Below are positions 17,077 through 25,122 of a stretch of 64,000 bases of DNA, piece by piece. The position numbers were made by a program, and so were the translations under genes. The DNA is from Massilia sp. Leaf139 (lineage in GTDB: Bacteria; Pseudomonadota; Gammaproteobacteria; Burkholderiales; Burkholderiaceae_D). The first letter of the stretch is position 1. Every line of letters begins with the position of its first letter. The stretch lies in assembly GCF_001424165.1 (NCBI RefSeq), contig NZ_LMOJ01000024.1, forward strand, positions 367,749 through 431,748, given 5' to 3'. The notes below the pieces were generated by a model. The model was not told the DNA's origin. It did not search any database and worked only from the letters and a program-made list of their open reading frames with translations.

Positions 17077-18767
17077 TCCGAACCCACCCATGCCTTGATT
17101 ACGTTTGCCACGATGCGCGGATCATTCTTCGCCATCTCTTTTGCCATCGCCAGGTTGGCGCGGTAACTGCGTTCGCGCGGCGCTTCCTCTTCCTCGAGGG
17201 GCTGGCCGTCCGGGCCCAGCGCCGGTTTGCCTTCCAGGTCGACGATGGCGTCCTCGTCTTCTTCCTCTTCCTTCTTTTCCTCTTCCGGCTCGGCGGTCGC
17301 TTCGTCGAACTTGCGCACCACGGGACGCAGCAGCGGACGCAGGATGCGGAAGTACAGGAAAGCGAGCACGGCGGCGATCAGCAGGTACTTGCCCACTTCC
17401 ATCGCCAGCGGCAAGTTGGCCGGATCCTTGTACCAGTCGGGGCCGTTCTCGTCCGGGCGGTCGACGCCGTCGAAGGGGGCATTCGCCACGTTCATCGTGT
17501 CGCCCCGCGCTTGCGAGTAACCCATGGCCTGCTTCACCAGCTCGTTGATCTGCGCGACTTCGACAGCGGCCAGCGGCTTCACCGTGATCTTGCCGGTGTT
17601 CGGATCGACCGACCTGCGGTAGTTCACCACCACGCCCACCGTCAGGCGCTTGATGCCGCCCATCGGACGCTGCTCGTAGCGGATCGTTTTATCGAGCTCG
17701 TAATTCGTCGTCGCGTTCTTGCTGGCCGGGCCGGTCGTCGTTTGCGGCGCGGCAGCGGGGGCGCCGCCTTCCAGCGGCGCGGTGGCCACGCCCGGCGGCT
17801 GGTTCGACAGCGCGCCCGGAATGCCGTTGGCCGGGCCGGTGGTGGCGCCGGTCTGCTCGGAGGTCTGCTGGCTGCGGATCGCCTGCGGCTCCGGCGGCGA
17901 ATTCGGCTTGTACATCTCCGCGGCCGTGTCGACCTGGGCGAAATCGATCTCGGCGGTCGCTTCGGCGCGCACATTGCCCTTGCCGACGATCGGGGTGATC
18001 AGCGACTCGACCTGCTTGATGATGTTCTGCTGCACCTGCTCGACGTATTTCAGCTGCGTCGCATCGAGCTGCTTGCCGAGCGCATTCGCTTTCGGCTGCT
18101 CGGACAGCAGGTTGCCGTTCTGGTCGACGACGGTGACGTTGCCGATGGTGAGTTCCGGCACGCTGGAGGCGACCAGGTGCACGATGGCGCTGACCTGGCC
18201 CGGATCGAGGGCGCGGCCCGACTGCAGATTGAGCAGCACGGAGGCGGTCGGCTTTTGCTGGTCGCGTACGAAGACGGAGGGTTTCGGCAGCGCCAGGTGC
18301 ACGCGCGCGCCGGCCACCGAGCCGAGCGACTGGATCGAACGGGCCAGCTCGCCCTCGAGCGAGCGCTGGTAATTGACCTGCTCCAGGAACTGCGACACGC
18401 CCAGCTTCTGGTTCTCCATCAGTTCGAAGCCGACGTTGCCGCCTTTCGGCAGACCCTGGGACGCGAGTTTGAGGCGCAGATCCGGCACCTGCTCGGCCGG
18501 CACCAGGATCGCGGTGCCGCCTTCGGAAAACTTGTATTTCACGCCCATCTGGTCGAGCGCCGCGGTGAGGGCGCCGCCGTCCTTGTCGCTGTAGTTGGCA
18601 TACAGGACGCGGTATTCCGGCGTGCTGCTCCACATCCAGATCGCGACGACGACCGCCAGCACGGCCGCCACGCCACCGCCGATGAGCACATTGCGGCCCA
18701 TGGGGGTTTTCAGGAACGGTTGTGGAGCAGCAGGAGTGTCGAGCAATTCGTCGGCGGTCGCGGCCAT
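17073..18767 (-). CDS. fliF: flagellar MS-ring protein FliF
   Basis: The predicted product has 564 residues. It has a membrane helix near residues 28-47, the ring-building motifs (EYRVLYANYSDKDGGAL, LASQGLPKGG, ARVHLALP), a second helix near 455-475 and an acidic tail ending DPRIVANVIKAWVGSE, which binds FliG. The start chosen is the ATG at 18767 (MAATADELL). The open frame upstream to 18827 adds 20 residues with no ribosome-binding support. It heads the fliF-K unit and is divergent from fliE across about 190 bases that must hold both promoters. Confidence 0.95.
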   Translation of the reverse strand: MAATADELLDTPAAPQPFLKTPMGRNVLIGGGVAAVLAVVVAIWMWSSTPEYRVLYANYSDKDGGALTAALDQMGVKYKFSEGGTAILVPAEQVPDLRLKLASQGLPKGGNVGFELMENQKLGVSQFLEQVNYQRSLEGELARSIQSLGSVAGARVHLALPKPSVFVRDQQKPTASVLLNLQSGRALDPGQVSAIVHLVASSVPELTIGNVTVVDQNGNLLSEQPKANALGKQLDATQLKYVEQVQQNIIKQVESLITPIVGKGNVRAEATAEIDFAQVDTAAEMYKPNSPPEPQAIRSQQTSEQTGATTGPANGIPGALSNQPPGVATAPLEGGAPAAAPQTTTGPASKNATTNYELDKTIRYEQRPMGGIKRLTVGVVVNYRRSVDPNTGKITVKPLAAVEVAQINELVKQAMGYSQARGDTMNVANAPFDGVDRPDENGPDWYKDPANLPLAMEVGKYLLIAAVLAFLYFRILRPLLRPVVRKFDEATAEPEEEKKEEEEDEDAIVDLEGKPALGPDGQPLEEEEAPRERSYRANLAMAKEMAKNDPRIVANVIKAWVGSE

Positions 18768-18959
18768 GTTAGTCCAGGGGAGAAAGGAGATCAGGGCCGA
18801 ATTATGAAGCCACAGGGCAACATTCAATTCGGGGAATAGGGGCTGCTTTCCCCTCCTGCTCGACCGAGCTGCTTGCTTTCACGCTGGTAAGCTGTAAGCC
18901 TGACATTGCTCCCGTACGGCTCGTACGCGCAGCACGCAAGCGATACAACAGGAGAACCC

Positions 18960-19340
18960 ATGAACGTAGGCGGAATCGACAGCAGCCGGATCGAATCGAT
19001 GATGGCCCAGCTCAAGGCTGCGGCCACCAAGCCGACCGCGCCTTCGCTCGCGCCTGGCGGCCCCGGCGCCCTGGGCGGCCTCGGCAACGCCGCGCCCGTC
19101 AACGAAGGCCCGTCGAAGGTCAGCTTCTCCGACGCCCTCAAGAATTCGCTGGAACAGGTCAGCAACTCACAAAAGCACGCCGAGGAGCTGGGCCAGAAAT
19201 TCGCCATGGGCGACGACAGCGTCAGCCTGTCGGACACCATGATCGCCATGCAGAAGTCGAGCATTGCCTTCCAGGCGACCGTGCAGGTGCGCAACAAGCT
19301 GGTGTCGGCGTATCACGAGATTATGAATATGCAGGTGTGA
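18960..19340 (+). CDS. fliE: flagellar hook-basal body complex protein FliE
   Basis: The protein has 126 residues. The C-terminal half (GPSKVSFSDALKNSLEQV, MGDDSVSLSDTMIAMQKSSIAFQATVQVRNKLVSAYHEIMNM) is characteristic of FliE, which joins the MS ring to the rod. The start ATG at 18960 has AGGAGA 4 bases upstream. It is transcribed alone, divergently from fliF, and is followed by a terminator. Confidence 0.96.
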   Translation: MNVGGIDSSRIESMMAQLKAAATKPTAPSLAPGGPGALGGLGNAAPVNEGPSKVSFSDALKNSLEQVSNSQKHAEELGQKFAMGDDSVSLSDTMIAMQKSSIAFQATVQVRNKLVSAYHEIMNMQV

Positions 19341-19363
19341 TCGGATTGATCGACATGCGAAAA

Positions 19364-19397
19364 GGCCGCGTCTTCGAGAGAAACGCGGCCCTTTTTT
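19364..19397 (+). terminator. intrinsic terminator after fliE
   Basis: Arms GGCCGCGT (19364-19371) and ACGCGGCC (19383-19390) are followed by CTTTTTT. On the minus strand a run of four T follows the arm, so it may also end the ycgR unit. Confidence 0.85.
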
Positions 19398-19426
19398 ATT
19401 GCTGACGGCGGTGCACCGTACGGGGG

Positions 19427-19449
19427 CATGGTGGCCAATGGCCGCCATG
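19427..19449. repeat. imperfect palindrome between fliE and ycgR
   Basis: Arms CATGGTGGCC and GGCCGCCATG pair at 9 of 10 positions around a 3-base loop in the convergent gap. There is no T run, so it could be an RNA 3'-end stabiliser or just secondary structure. Confidence 0.4.
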
Positions 19450-19486
19450 ACGGAGTCTCCGGGCACTCCGTGCACACGCGGATCGG

Positions 19487-20245
19487 TTACGAGAGACCCG
19501 CCAGCTTCGCATTCCGCTCACGTTCCAGCCGCGTAATGTACCGCTGCACCGCCGCCATGTTCCCGCGCGAAATATCGACAAACATGCAACCGATCCGCCG
19601 ACTGGTCTTGTTGTTCAGCATCGTCACATCCAGCGCATTGCGCACCTGCAGCGAGGTCGTCACTGGCCCGATCTCCGGCAAGTCGATGCGGCAATTGGTG
19701 AAGGTCTGGCCGATCGTCGAATTGAGCATCATCTTGTTGTCGAGCAGGGCGACGCCGCCGCAGCTGATGTCGGCCAGCGGGAAAGTGGCGTTGCCGCCGC
19801 CCAGATCCAGCGGCATCGGCACCAGGGCCGGCACCGGGTTGGTCACCGGCGTGGGCATGCGGTAGAACTCACGCCGCTGCAGGCGGATGAGGGAATCGGG
19901 AATCGCGGCGGCCAGGGCGCCCGAGCCACGGTGTTCGGTTTCCTCGACACCGCTGACGCTGAACAGGATGCGGATCTTGTCGAGATAGGTCTCGCACATC
20001 ACGCTTTTCGCCTGCACGATGCGCTCGTTCTGCTCGCGGTTGATCGAACGGTCGAGCACGAAGACGCCATCGTCGGCGTCGACGTCGAGGATCGAGGTAA
20101 CGCAGACATCGGCCTCGCCGCGGATCTTCATGCGGATCAGCTGCTTCTTTTCGCCGATCTGGCGCAGCAGCGCCACGATCTCGCGGCGCGAATGCACCTC
20201 GTAGTCGTGCCAGTTATCCAGTTCTGCGTCATGCATTGCTTGCAT
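19487..20245 (-). CDS. ycgR: flagellar brake protein YcgR (PilZ c-di-GMP receptor)
   Basis: The protein has 252 residues. The N-terminal YcgR domain (about 10-115) is followed by a PilZ domain with both c-di-GMP binding motifs: RREFYR (RxxxR) and DISCGG (D/NxSxxG). When c-di-GMP is high, YcgR binds the motor and slows or biases rotation. It is the last gene of the fliS-fliT-FliK-like-FlhB-like unit and overlaps the preceding gene by 17 bases (or 8 if translation starts at the ATG at 20236). This couples the brake to the late flagellar class. Confidence 0.95.
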   Translation of the reverse strand: MQAMHDAELDNWHDYEVHSRREIVALLRQIGEKKQLIRMKIRGEADVCVTSILDVDADDGVFVLDRSINREQNERIVQAKSVMCETYLDKIRILFSVSGVEETEHRGSGALAAAIPDSLIRLQRREFYRMPTPVTNPVPALVPMPLDLGGGNATFPLADISCGGVALLDNKMMLNSTIGQTFTNCRIDLPEIGPVTTSLQVRNALDVTMLNNKTSRRIGCMFVDISRGNMAAVQRYITRLERERNAKLAGLS

Positions 20246-20603
20246 TTGGTTCCGCCGCTAGTGCAGGTGAGTCGATGAATTGGGCGCTGTCGTGCGGAGG
20301 TGCGCTTGTTCCCACATGCGGACTGCCGAGTTGTTGCGCTGCCTCAATATGATATAGCCATGCTAACAGTTCCGCAATTGCGCGGTACAGGGCAGGCGGA
20401 ATCTCGCCGTCGAGGTCGATGTCCATCAGCAGCGACACCAGTTCCTTCGATTCGTGCACGAAGACGCCGGCCTCCTGGGCGCGCTCGATGATCTGGTCGG
20501 CCACCAGCCCGCGGCCCTTGGCGACGACGGTCGGCGCGCGCGATCCGGCCGCATAGGCCAGCGCCACGGCGCGCTGCTGGCGTGGGAGTGCCCCTTCGCT
20601 CAT
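20229..20603 (-). CDS. FlhB C-terminal domain-like protein (EscU/YscU/FlhB type)
   Basis: The protein has 124 residues. Residues about 12-90 match the cytoplasmic C-domain of FlhB (AVALAYAAGSRAPTVVAKGRG, IIERAQEAGVFVHESKELVSLL, PPALYRAIAELLAWLY). The autocleavage loop NPTH of true FlhB is absent: the segment reads SRAPTVVAKG, as in the stand-alone FlhX-type proteins. Such proteins can substitute for or modulate the FlhB C-domain in substrate switching. The start overlaps the FliK-like gene by 4 bases (ATGA), so the two products are likely made together. The precise role is inferred. Confidence 0.88.
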   Translation of the reverse strand: MSEGALPRQQRAVALAYAAGSRAPTVVAKGRGLVADQIIERAQEAGVFVHESKELVSLLMDIDLDGEIPPALYRAIAELLAWLYHIEAAQQLGSPHVGTSAPPHDSAQFIDSPALAAEPNASNA

Positions 20604-21646
20604 GCATCCTCCCGGCCGGCGATGCGCAAGGCCGCCGGCTCGTTGCCGGCAGCGGCCAGCGCCTCCTGCAGGCGCGGCGCACCGGCGCGCAGCAGCGGGG
20701 CGGCGCCGGCATCGGCCAGCAATTCGATGTGCAGGCGCGTGCCGCGCAGGCTGACGCTCGCCTCGACCTCGCCGAGCAGGGCGAAGCGCAGGCGCAGGCC
20801 GCTGTGCCAGCCCGGGCCGTCGCCATCGCGATCGCTACCCGCGCGCTCGTCTTCTTCGCGCGTGATCTCCCAGCGCATCGGCTGATCCGGCCCGAGGCGG
20901 CCCTGCCATACCAGCTGGCCGGACTCCTGGGTCGCCAGCTGCTGGTTGATCAGCTGGGCGGCGCCGGGTTCGGTCGGCGGCGTGCCCGGCGGCTTTTGCG
21001 CCTGCGGCTCGGCCATCAGTTCGCCCAGCGGACGTTTTCCTTCGGCCCACTGGGCCAGGTGCGATTCGTAGAACAGGCCGCTTTTGGCGACGGCATGCTG
21101 CAACTGGCTGGCAAGCTGGGCCGGATCGGGCGCGCCCTGGGGCGCCAGCGGCGTGCTCGGATTCAGGCTCGCCAGCGGCGGCGCGCCGGCCGCGCTTTGC
21201 AGGACTTGTCCCAGCAGGCGCGCGGCCGGGCTGAGTTCGGCCCCCTGGTGCTGGCCACCCGATTGCAATAGCGGCGAACTGGCGGCGGCGACGCTGGCGG
21301 CGAGCGAGGCGGCGTTGGCCGAGAGCGGCACCGGCGTGCCCTGCAGGGTGGCGTCGCCCAGGCCGAAGGTCGGCTGCGGCGTGGCCGCGAGGACGGTCAT
21401 GGAGAGTTGTGCGCCGGGCTGGGTGCCGGGCGGAAGCATCATGCGTACCGGGGTGTCGGCCACGCGCGTCAGGAAGCTGCCGTCGCCCATGCGCGCCAGC
21501 ACCGTGACCGGTACCTGGCTGCCGAGCATGGTGGCAAGGGTGCGCTGGAAGGCGTCGAGGCGCCCATCGCCCGCGCGTTCGACCGGCGCCGCGGGCCGGA
21601 CGGGCAGCGGGGCGCTGACGCCGGAACCGGGAATGCGCTCGACCAT
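20600..21646 (-). CDS. FliK-like flagellar hook-length control domain protein
   Basis: The protein has 348 residues. A long Pro/Ala/Gln-rich N-terminal and middle part is followed by a C-terminal hook-length-control-like domain (about 245-340; LVWQGRLGPDQPMRWEI, LRLRFALLGEVEASVSLRGTRLHIELLA). This is the layout of FliK paralogues, distinct from the fliK at 12085-13413. It overlaps the FlhB C-domain-like gene by 4 bases and follows fliT by 14 bases. A partner relation between this protein and the FlhB-like protein, mirroring FliK-FlhB, is an inference from domain and order. Confidence 0.8.
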   Translation of the reverse strand: MVERIPGSGVSAPLPVRPAAPVERAGDGRLDAFQRTLATMLGSQVPVTVLARMGDGSFLTRVADTPVRMMLPPGTQPGAQLSMTVLAATPQPTFGLGDATLQGTPVPLSANAASLAASVAAASSPLLQSGGQHQGAELSPAARLLGQVLQSAAGAPPLASLNPSTPLAPQGAPDPAQLASQLQHAVAKSGLFYESHLAQWAEGKRPLGELMAEPQAQKPPGTPPTEPGAAQLINQQLATQESGQLVWQGRLGPDQPMRWEITREEDERAGSDRDGDGPGWHSGLRLRFALLGEVEASVSLRGTRLHIELLADAGAAPLLRAGAPRLQEALAAAGNEPAALRIAGREDA

Positions 21647-21660
21647 GCGGGACTAGTGGA

Positions 21661-21990
21661 TCAGACGCTGCCGTAGGCGTTGGCGAGGCGGCGCTGGGTA
21701 CCGGAGTTGTTGATCATGGCGGACAGATGCGCCATCCAGGGCATGGTCAGGTCGCGGATCTTGCGGTCGTCGGCCAGGATGCGGCGGATGCAGTCGATCT
21801 TGGCCTGGCGGTTCGAGGCAGTGAGTTCGACGGCGGCTTCACTGCGTTTGAGCACGTTCACATGCACCGTGCATTCCTGTTCGAGCACGACCAGATGATC
21901 CCAGTCGCCGGCTTCGGCGGCGGCGAGCATCTGCCCGGTCAGGTCGGCGACCGCGGCGTATTCAGACAGGACTTCCTGGCCAGTCATCAT
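21661..21990 (-). CDS. fliT: flagellar filament-cap chaperone FliT
   Basis: The protein has 109 residues and is all-helical, with a FliT-like pattern (VLSEYAAVADLTGQMLAAAEAGDWDHLVVLEQE, VELTASNRQAKIDCIRRILADDRKIRDLT). FliT is the chaperone for FliD and, in some bacteria, an inhibitor of FlhDC. It shares one base with the fliS stop (TGATG). The family is diverse, so the call rests partly on the fliS neighbour. Confidence 0.87.
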   Translation of the reverse strand: MMTGQEVLSEYAAVADLTGQMLAAAEAGDWDHLVVLEQECTVHVNVLKRSEAAVELTASNRQAKIDCIRRILADDRKIRDLTMPWMAHLSAMINNSGTQRRLANAYGSV

Positions 21991-22430
21991 CAGGCGCTCG
22001 CCATCACGGGATAGTGCGACATCGACGGCGCCTGCACCGGCTTTTCGCCGATCTGCGTCCAGGCGTCGCGCAGGTCGACCAGCAGGGCTTGCACTTCGTC
22101 CAGCAGCGACAGCTTGTTCTGCAGGTTGGCGGTCAACAGGCGTTCGGTCATGTACACGTACAGGGAATCCAGGTTGCTGGCGATGTCGCCGCCGGCCTTC
22201 TTGTCGAGGCTGGCACGCAGGCCGTTGTTGATGATGTCGAGTGCCTTCGAAATCGCGGCACCTTTCTCGCTGATGTGGCCTGCCGCCATGTGGCTGGCGG
22301 CGCTCTTGATCGCGGCCAGCGCGCCGTCGTACAGCATGACGATCAGTTTATGCGGCGAAGCCGAAATCACCGAGGTTTCCAGTCCTACTTTGGCGTAAGC
22401 GTTGACGCCGCGCTGCATCGATCCAAACAT
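21990..22430 (-). CDS. fliS: flagellin chaperone FliS
   Basis: The predicted product has 146 residues. The N-terminal block AYAKVGLETSVISASPHKLIVMLYDGAL and the helical core ISEKGAAISKALDIINNGLRASLD are diagnostic of FliS, which binds the flagellin C-terminus before export. The ATG at 22430 has GGAGAG 4 bases upstream. The alternative ATG at 22433 is too close to it, and a TTG at 22442 is weaker. It heads the unit, with a sigma-28-like promoter about 130 bases upstream. Confidence 0.95.
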   Translation of the reverse strand: MFGSMQRGVNAYAKVGLETSVISASPHKLIVMLYDGALAAIKSAASHMAAGHISEKGAAISKALDIINNGLRASLDKKAGGDIASNLDSLYVYMTERLLTANLQNKLSLLDEVQALLVDLRDAWTQIGEKPVQAPSMSHYPVMASA

Positions 22431-22742
22431 CATGCTCTCCAATACTTCGTCTTGTGGAAGACCGCGCCGATGGGCGTTCCTCCGAGTTCGTGCTGCAGCT
22501 GGTCGGGGCGGCTGCTGCGCCGGCCTGCCATTCTTCAGCGAGGGTAGTTTACTTGCTTAACGGCAGGTTCTAACCGGACTTGAGAGCCAGGAATACCCGG
22601 CTTTTTCCGGCTTTGTCATCCCGATAACGGAATGAAGACAAGCGCCGGGCAGGACGTGCGAGAGGGAAGGGAGTGCTTGCGCGGCCTCGGGAAAGGCCGC
22701 AGGAGATGCGGTGGATCAGTCGCTGGGCTGGTCGCTGCGGGG
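22431..22742. other. 312-base gene-free region upstream of fliS
   Basis: It holds the 5' leader of the fliS unit (about 120 bases) and a sigma-28-like promoter at 22557-22583. The remaining part toward the small gene at 22743 shows nothing else I can support; the open frames there are short and on the opposite strand. Confidence 0.6.
22557..22583 (-). promoter_or_regulatory. sigma-28 (FliA) promoter for the fliS unit
   Basis: On the minus strand the site reads TCAAGTCC, 11 bases, then GCCGTTAA. The FliA consensus is TCAAGTTT/TAAAGTTT, N11, GCCGATAA. The match is 6/8 and 7/8 with exact spacing. It points to fliS. Confidence 0.75.
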
Positions 22743-22940
22743 CTAGTCGTTCCGCGGCTGCTTGCGGCGCTCGTGATGGCGCCGCAGCTCGGGCGACTGC
22801 AATGCGCGGGTCAGGATCGTGCGCGATACATTGCAGGTGTCGAGATACGAGAGCGCGAACTCGACTCCGCGAATGTCCACCAGGTACAGCGCATATTCGG
22901 CGGTCAGCGCAGTTTGCTCATCGGTTCTTCTCTGCATCAT
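22743..22940 (-). CDS. small hypothetical protein
   Basis: This is a predicted 65-residue protein (MMQRRTDEQTALTAEYALYL... ending in RRHHERRKQPRND), helical with a basic tail. I recognise no family. The composition is protein-like rather than the Arg/Ala-rich pattern of shadow frames, and nothing else occupies the stretch. The start is placed at the ATG at 22940; a TTG at 22949 is in frame. There is no clear ribosome-binding site. Confidence 0.5.
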   Translation of the reverse strand: MMQRRTDEQTALTAEYALYLVDIRGVEFALSYLDTCNVSRTILTRALQSPELRRHHERRKQPRND

Positions 22941-23077
22941 AAAACTCAACCATGGACTCGGTCGACAGCCGGCCGGACGTCAGATACGTCCTCCGTGTCG
23001 CGTTAACACAATGATATCCACGTCGGCCGCGCGCACAAACCTCATTTGTGAGAAATTGTTTCTGTTGTAATCCGGTG

Positions 23078-24985
23078 TCAGCGTGCGCTCATCCGCACCT
23101 GCCCCGGCCCGGGCGCCAGGAAGCTGCCGGCTTCAGCCGCGTCGAGCGGGCGGGCATAGTAATAGCCTTGTCCCTGGTCGCAGCCGGTCTCGCGCAGGGC
23201 CAAGGCCTGTTCCGCCGATTCCACGCCTTCTGCCACCACGCGCAACTGCATGCGGTGGGCCATGGCGACGATGGCCTGCACGATGGCGCGCGCGTCGGCG
23301 CTGTGCACCATGTCGTTGACGAAGGATTTGTCGATTTTCAGCTTGTCGATTGGTAATTTTTTGAGATAACTGAAGCTCGAATAGCCGGTGCCGAAGTCGT
23401 CGATGCTGAGCGTGACCCCGAGCGCGCGCAAGTTGTGCATGATGGCCAGGCTACGTCCCGGATCGGCCATCGACAGGCTTTCCGTCAATTCCAGCTCGAG
23501 CAGGTGCGGCGCGATCTTCGCGTCCCGCAGCAGTTGCTCGACCAGGAGCACGACGTCGCCCTGCAGGAACTGGCGGGCCGACAGGTTCACCGCCACGGGA
23601 ATGGCGGGGACGCCGGCGTCGCGCCAGGCCGCCATTTGATGTACGGCCGTGCGCACGATCCAGTCGCCGATCGGGACGATCAGGCCGGTTTCCTCGGCGA
23701 TCGGCACGAATTCCTCGGGCGAGACGACGCCATGCTGCGGATGGCGCCAGCGCAGCAGCGCCTCGAAGCCGGCCAGGCTGCCGTCTTGCAGGCCTACTTT
23801 CGGCTGGTATTGCAGGAACAGTTCCTCGCGCTCGATGGCGCGCTGCAGTTGGTGTTCGAGCGTGATGCGGCGTCCCGGTTCGCGGCGCTGTCCGGGATCG
23901 AAACGCTGCAGGTGGGCGCCGCCGGTGCCCTTGGCATGGCGCATGGCCGTGGCGGCGTTGCTGAGCAGGGTGTCGGCATCCTCGCCATCCTCGGGGAAAC
24001 AGGCATAGCCGAGACTGCAGGTAATGGCGATGTCCTTGCCGGCCCAGGAAACGCTGCCGTTGACGCTGGCCTGCAGCGCGTGCAGGCGCGCCGGCAGCGC
24101 GGCATCGTCGGGTGCGGCGTCGGGTGCGGCGCCGGGGGCGTTCAGCAGCAGCGCGAATTCGTCGCTGCCGATGCGCGCCAATAAATCATGCTCGCCGAGC
24201 CCCGCCTGCAGGCAGCGCGTGATGGCCACCAGTACCTCGTCGCCGGCGGCGTGGCCGAAGGCGTCGTTGATGCGCTTGAAGCGGTCGATGTTGAGACAGG
24301 CGACGGTCGCCGGCGTGGCCTGGCGGCGCCAGTCCGGCATGTTGTCGCGGATGGCTTTCAACAAGGCCTGGCGGTTGGCGAGACCCGTCAGGGTGTCGTG
24401 CGTCAGCAGGAACTGCACCTGGCTGGCGCTGGCCGCCAGCTGCTCGCCGGAGGCGTTGTGCTGCAGCTGGTCGTGCAGCTGCTGCGAGGCGATCGCGAGC
24501 TGGCGGTGGTAGATCAGTTCCTCGACCATGCGCGCCAAGTCGTGCAGTTCGGCCAGCTCGTCCTCGCCGAGTTCGCGCGGCGCGCTGTCGATGACGCACA
24601 GGGTGCCCAGCTTGGCGCGTTCGACCGAATACAGCTGCACCCCGGCGTAGAAGCGGATGAAGGGCGCGCCGGTGACGATCGGGTTGTCGGAGAAGCGTGG
24701 ATCCTGCGTCGCATCCTTGATGACCAGCGCCTGGTCGGTCAGGATGGCATGGCCGCAGAAGGAAACGTCGCGCGAGGTGGTCTGGGCCACGAAGCCGCAG
24801 CGCGACTTGAACCATTGGGTATCGCTCCCGACCAGCGAGATCAGGGCGGTCGGCACCTTGAGCAGCTTGGTCGCCATGCGCGTGATCCGGTCGAAGGCTT
24901 CCTCGGGGCCGGTACCGAACAGGTTCGTGGCATGCAGCGCGGCGAGCCGGCGTGCCTCGTCGACCGGAATGGATGGTGTCATCAT
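23078..24985 (-). CDS. GAF-GGDEF-EAL protein, probable c-di-GMP phosphodiesterase
   Basis: The protein has 635 residues. A GAF sensor domain (about 25-165) is followed by a GGDEF domain whose signature is IGSDEF (the second G is S) and an EAL domain with every key block intact: FEALLRW, NLSARQF, LELTES, IDDFGTGYSS, KIDKSF, AEGVES and QGYYYARPL. Hydrolysis of c-di-GMP is therefore likely, while the GGDEF half may be a GTP-sensing or weak cyclase domain. No membrane segments are visible. It lies between the fliS unit and the flagellin region. A perfect hairpin lies 12 bases upstream of its start. Confidence 0.93.
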   Translation of the reverse strand: MMTPSIPVDEARRLAALHATNLFGTGPEEAFDRITRMATKLLKVPTALISLVGSDTQWFKSRCGFVAQTTSRDVSFCGHAILTDQALVIKDATQDPRFSDNPIVTGAPFIRFYAGVQLYSVERAKLGTLCVIDSAPRELGEDELAELHDLARMVEELIYHRQLAIASQQLHDQLQHNASGEQLAASASQVQFLLTHDTLTGLANRQALLKAIRDNMPDWRRQATPATVACLNIDRFKRINDAFGHAAGDEVLVAITRCLQAGLGEHDLLARIGSDEFALLLNAPGAAPDAAPDDAALPARLHALQASVNGSVSWAGKDIAITCSLGYACFPEDGEDADTLLSNAATAMRHAKGTGGAHLQRFDPGQRREPGRRITLEHQLQRAIEREELFLQYQPKVGLQDGSLAGFEALLRWRHPQHGVVSPEEFVPIAEETGLIVPIGDWIVRTAVHQMAAWRDAGVPAIPVAVNLSARQFLQGDVVLLVEQLLRDAKIAPHLLELELTESLSMADPGRSLAIMHNLRALGVTLSIDDFGTGYSSFSYLKKLPIDKLKIDKSFVNDMVHSADARAIVQAIVAMAHRMQLRVVAEGVESAEQALALRETGCDQGQGYYYARPLDAAEAGSFLAPGPGQVRMSAR

Positions 24986-24996
24986 GGGCTGGGCGC

Positions 24997-25017
24997 GCCG
25001 TATCGTCGCGATACGGC
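24997..25017. repeat. perfect inverted repeat in the leader of the GAF-GGDEF-EAL gene
   Basis: Arms GCCGTATCG and CGATACGGC flank a 3-base centre TCG, ending 12 bases from the start codon. It could be an operator or an RNA hairpin affecting ribosome access. No ribosome-binding site is obvious between it and the ATG. Confidence 0.45.
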
Positions 25018-25122
25018 TGTGGTCGTGATCCAGTCTGCATTACGCCAGAAGCTCCGCAATTTTGCAATTGCCACGCAATTGTAAAATCAATTTGGTGCGA
25101 GCGTAATGGCGAGGGCCTCGGC

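Noticed and set aside
18885..18899. sigma-54-like GG-N10-GC upstream of fliE
   Set aside because: Only the invariant pairs match; the -12 block reads AAGC rather than TTGC, so it is not better than chance in GC-rich DNA.
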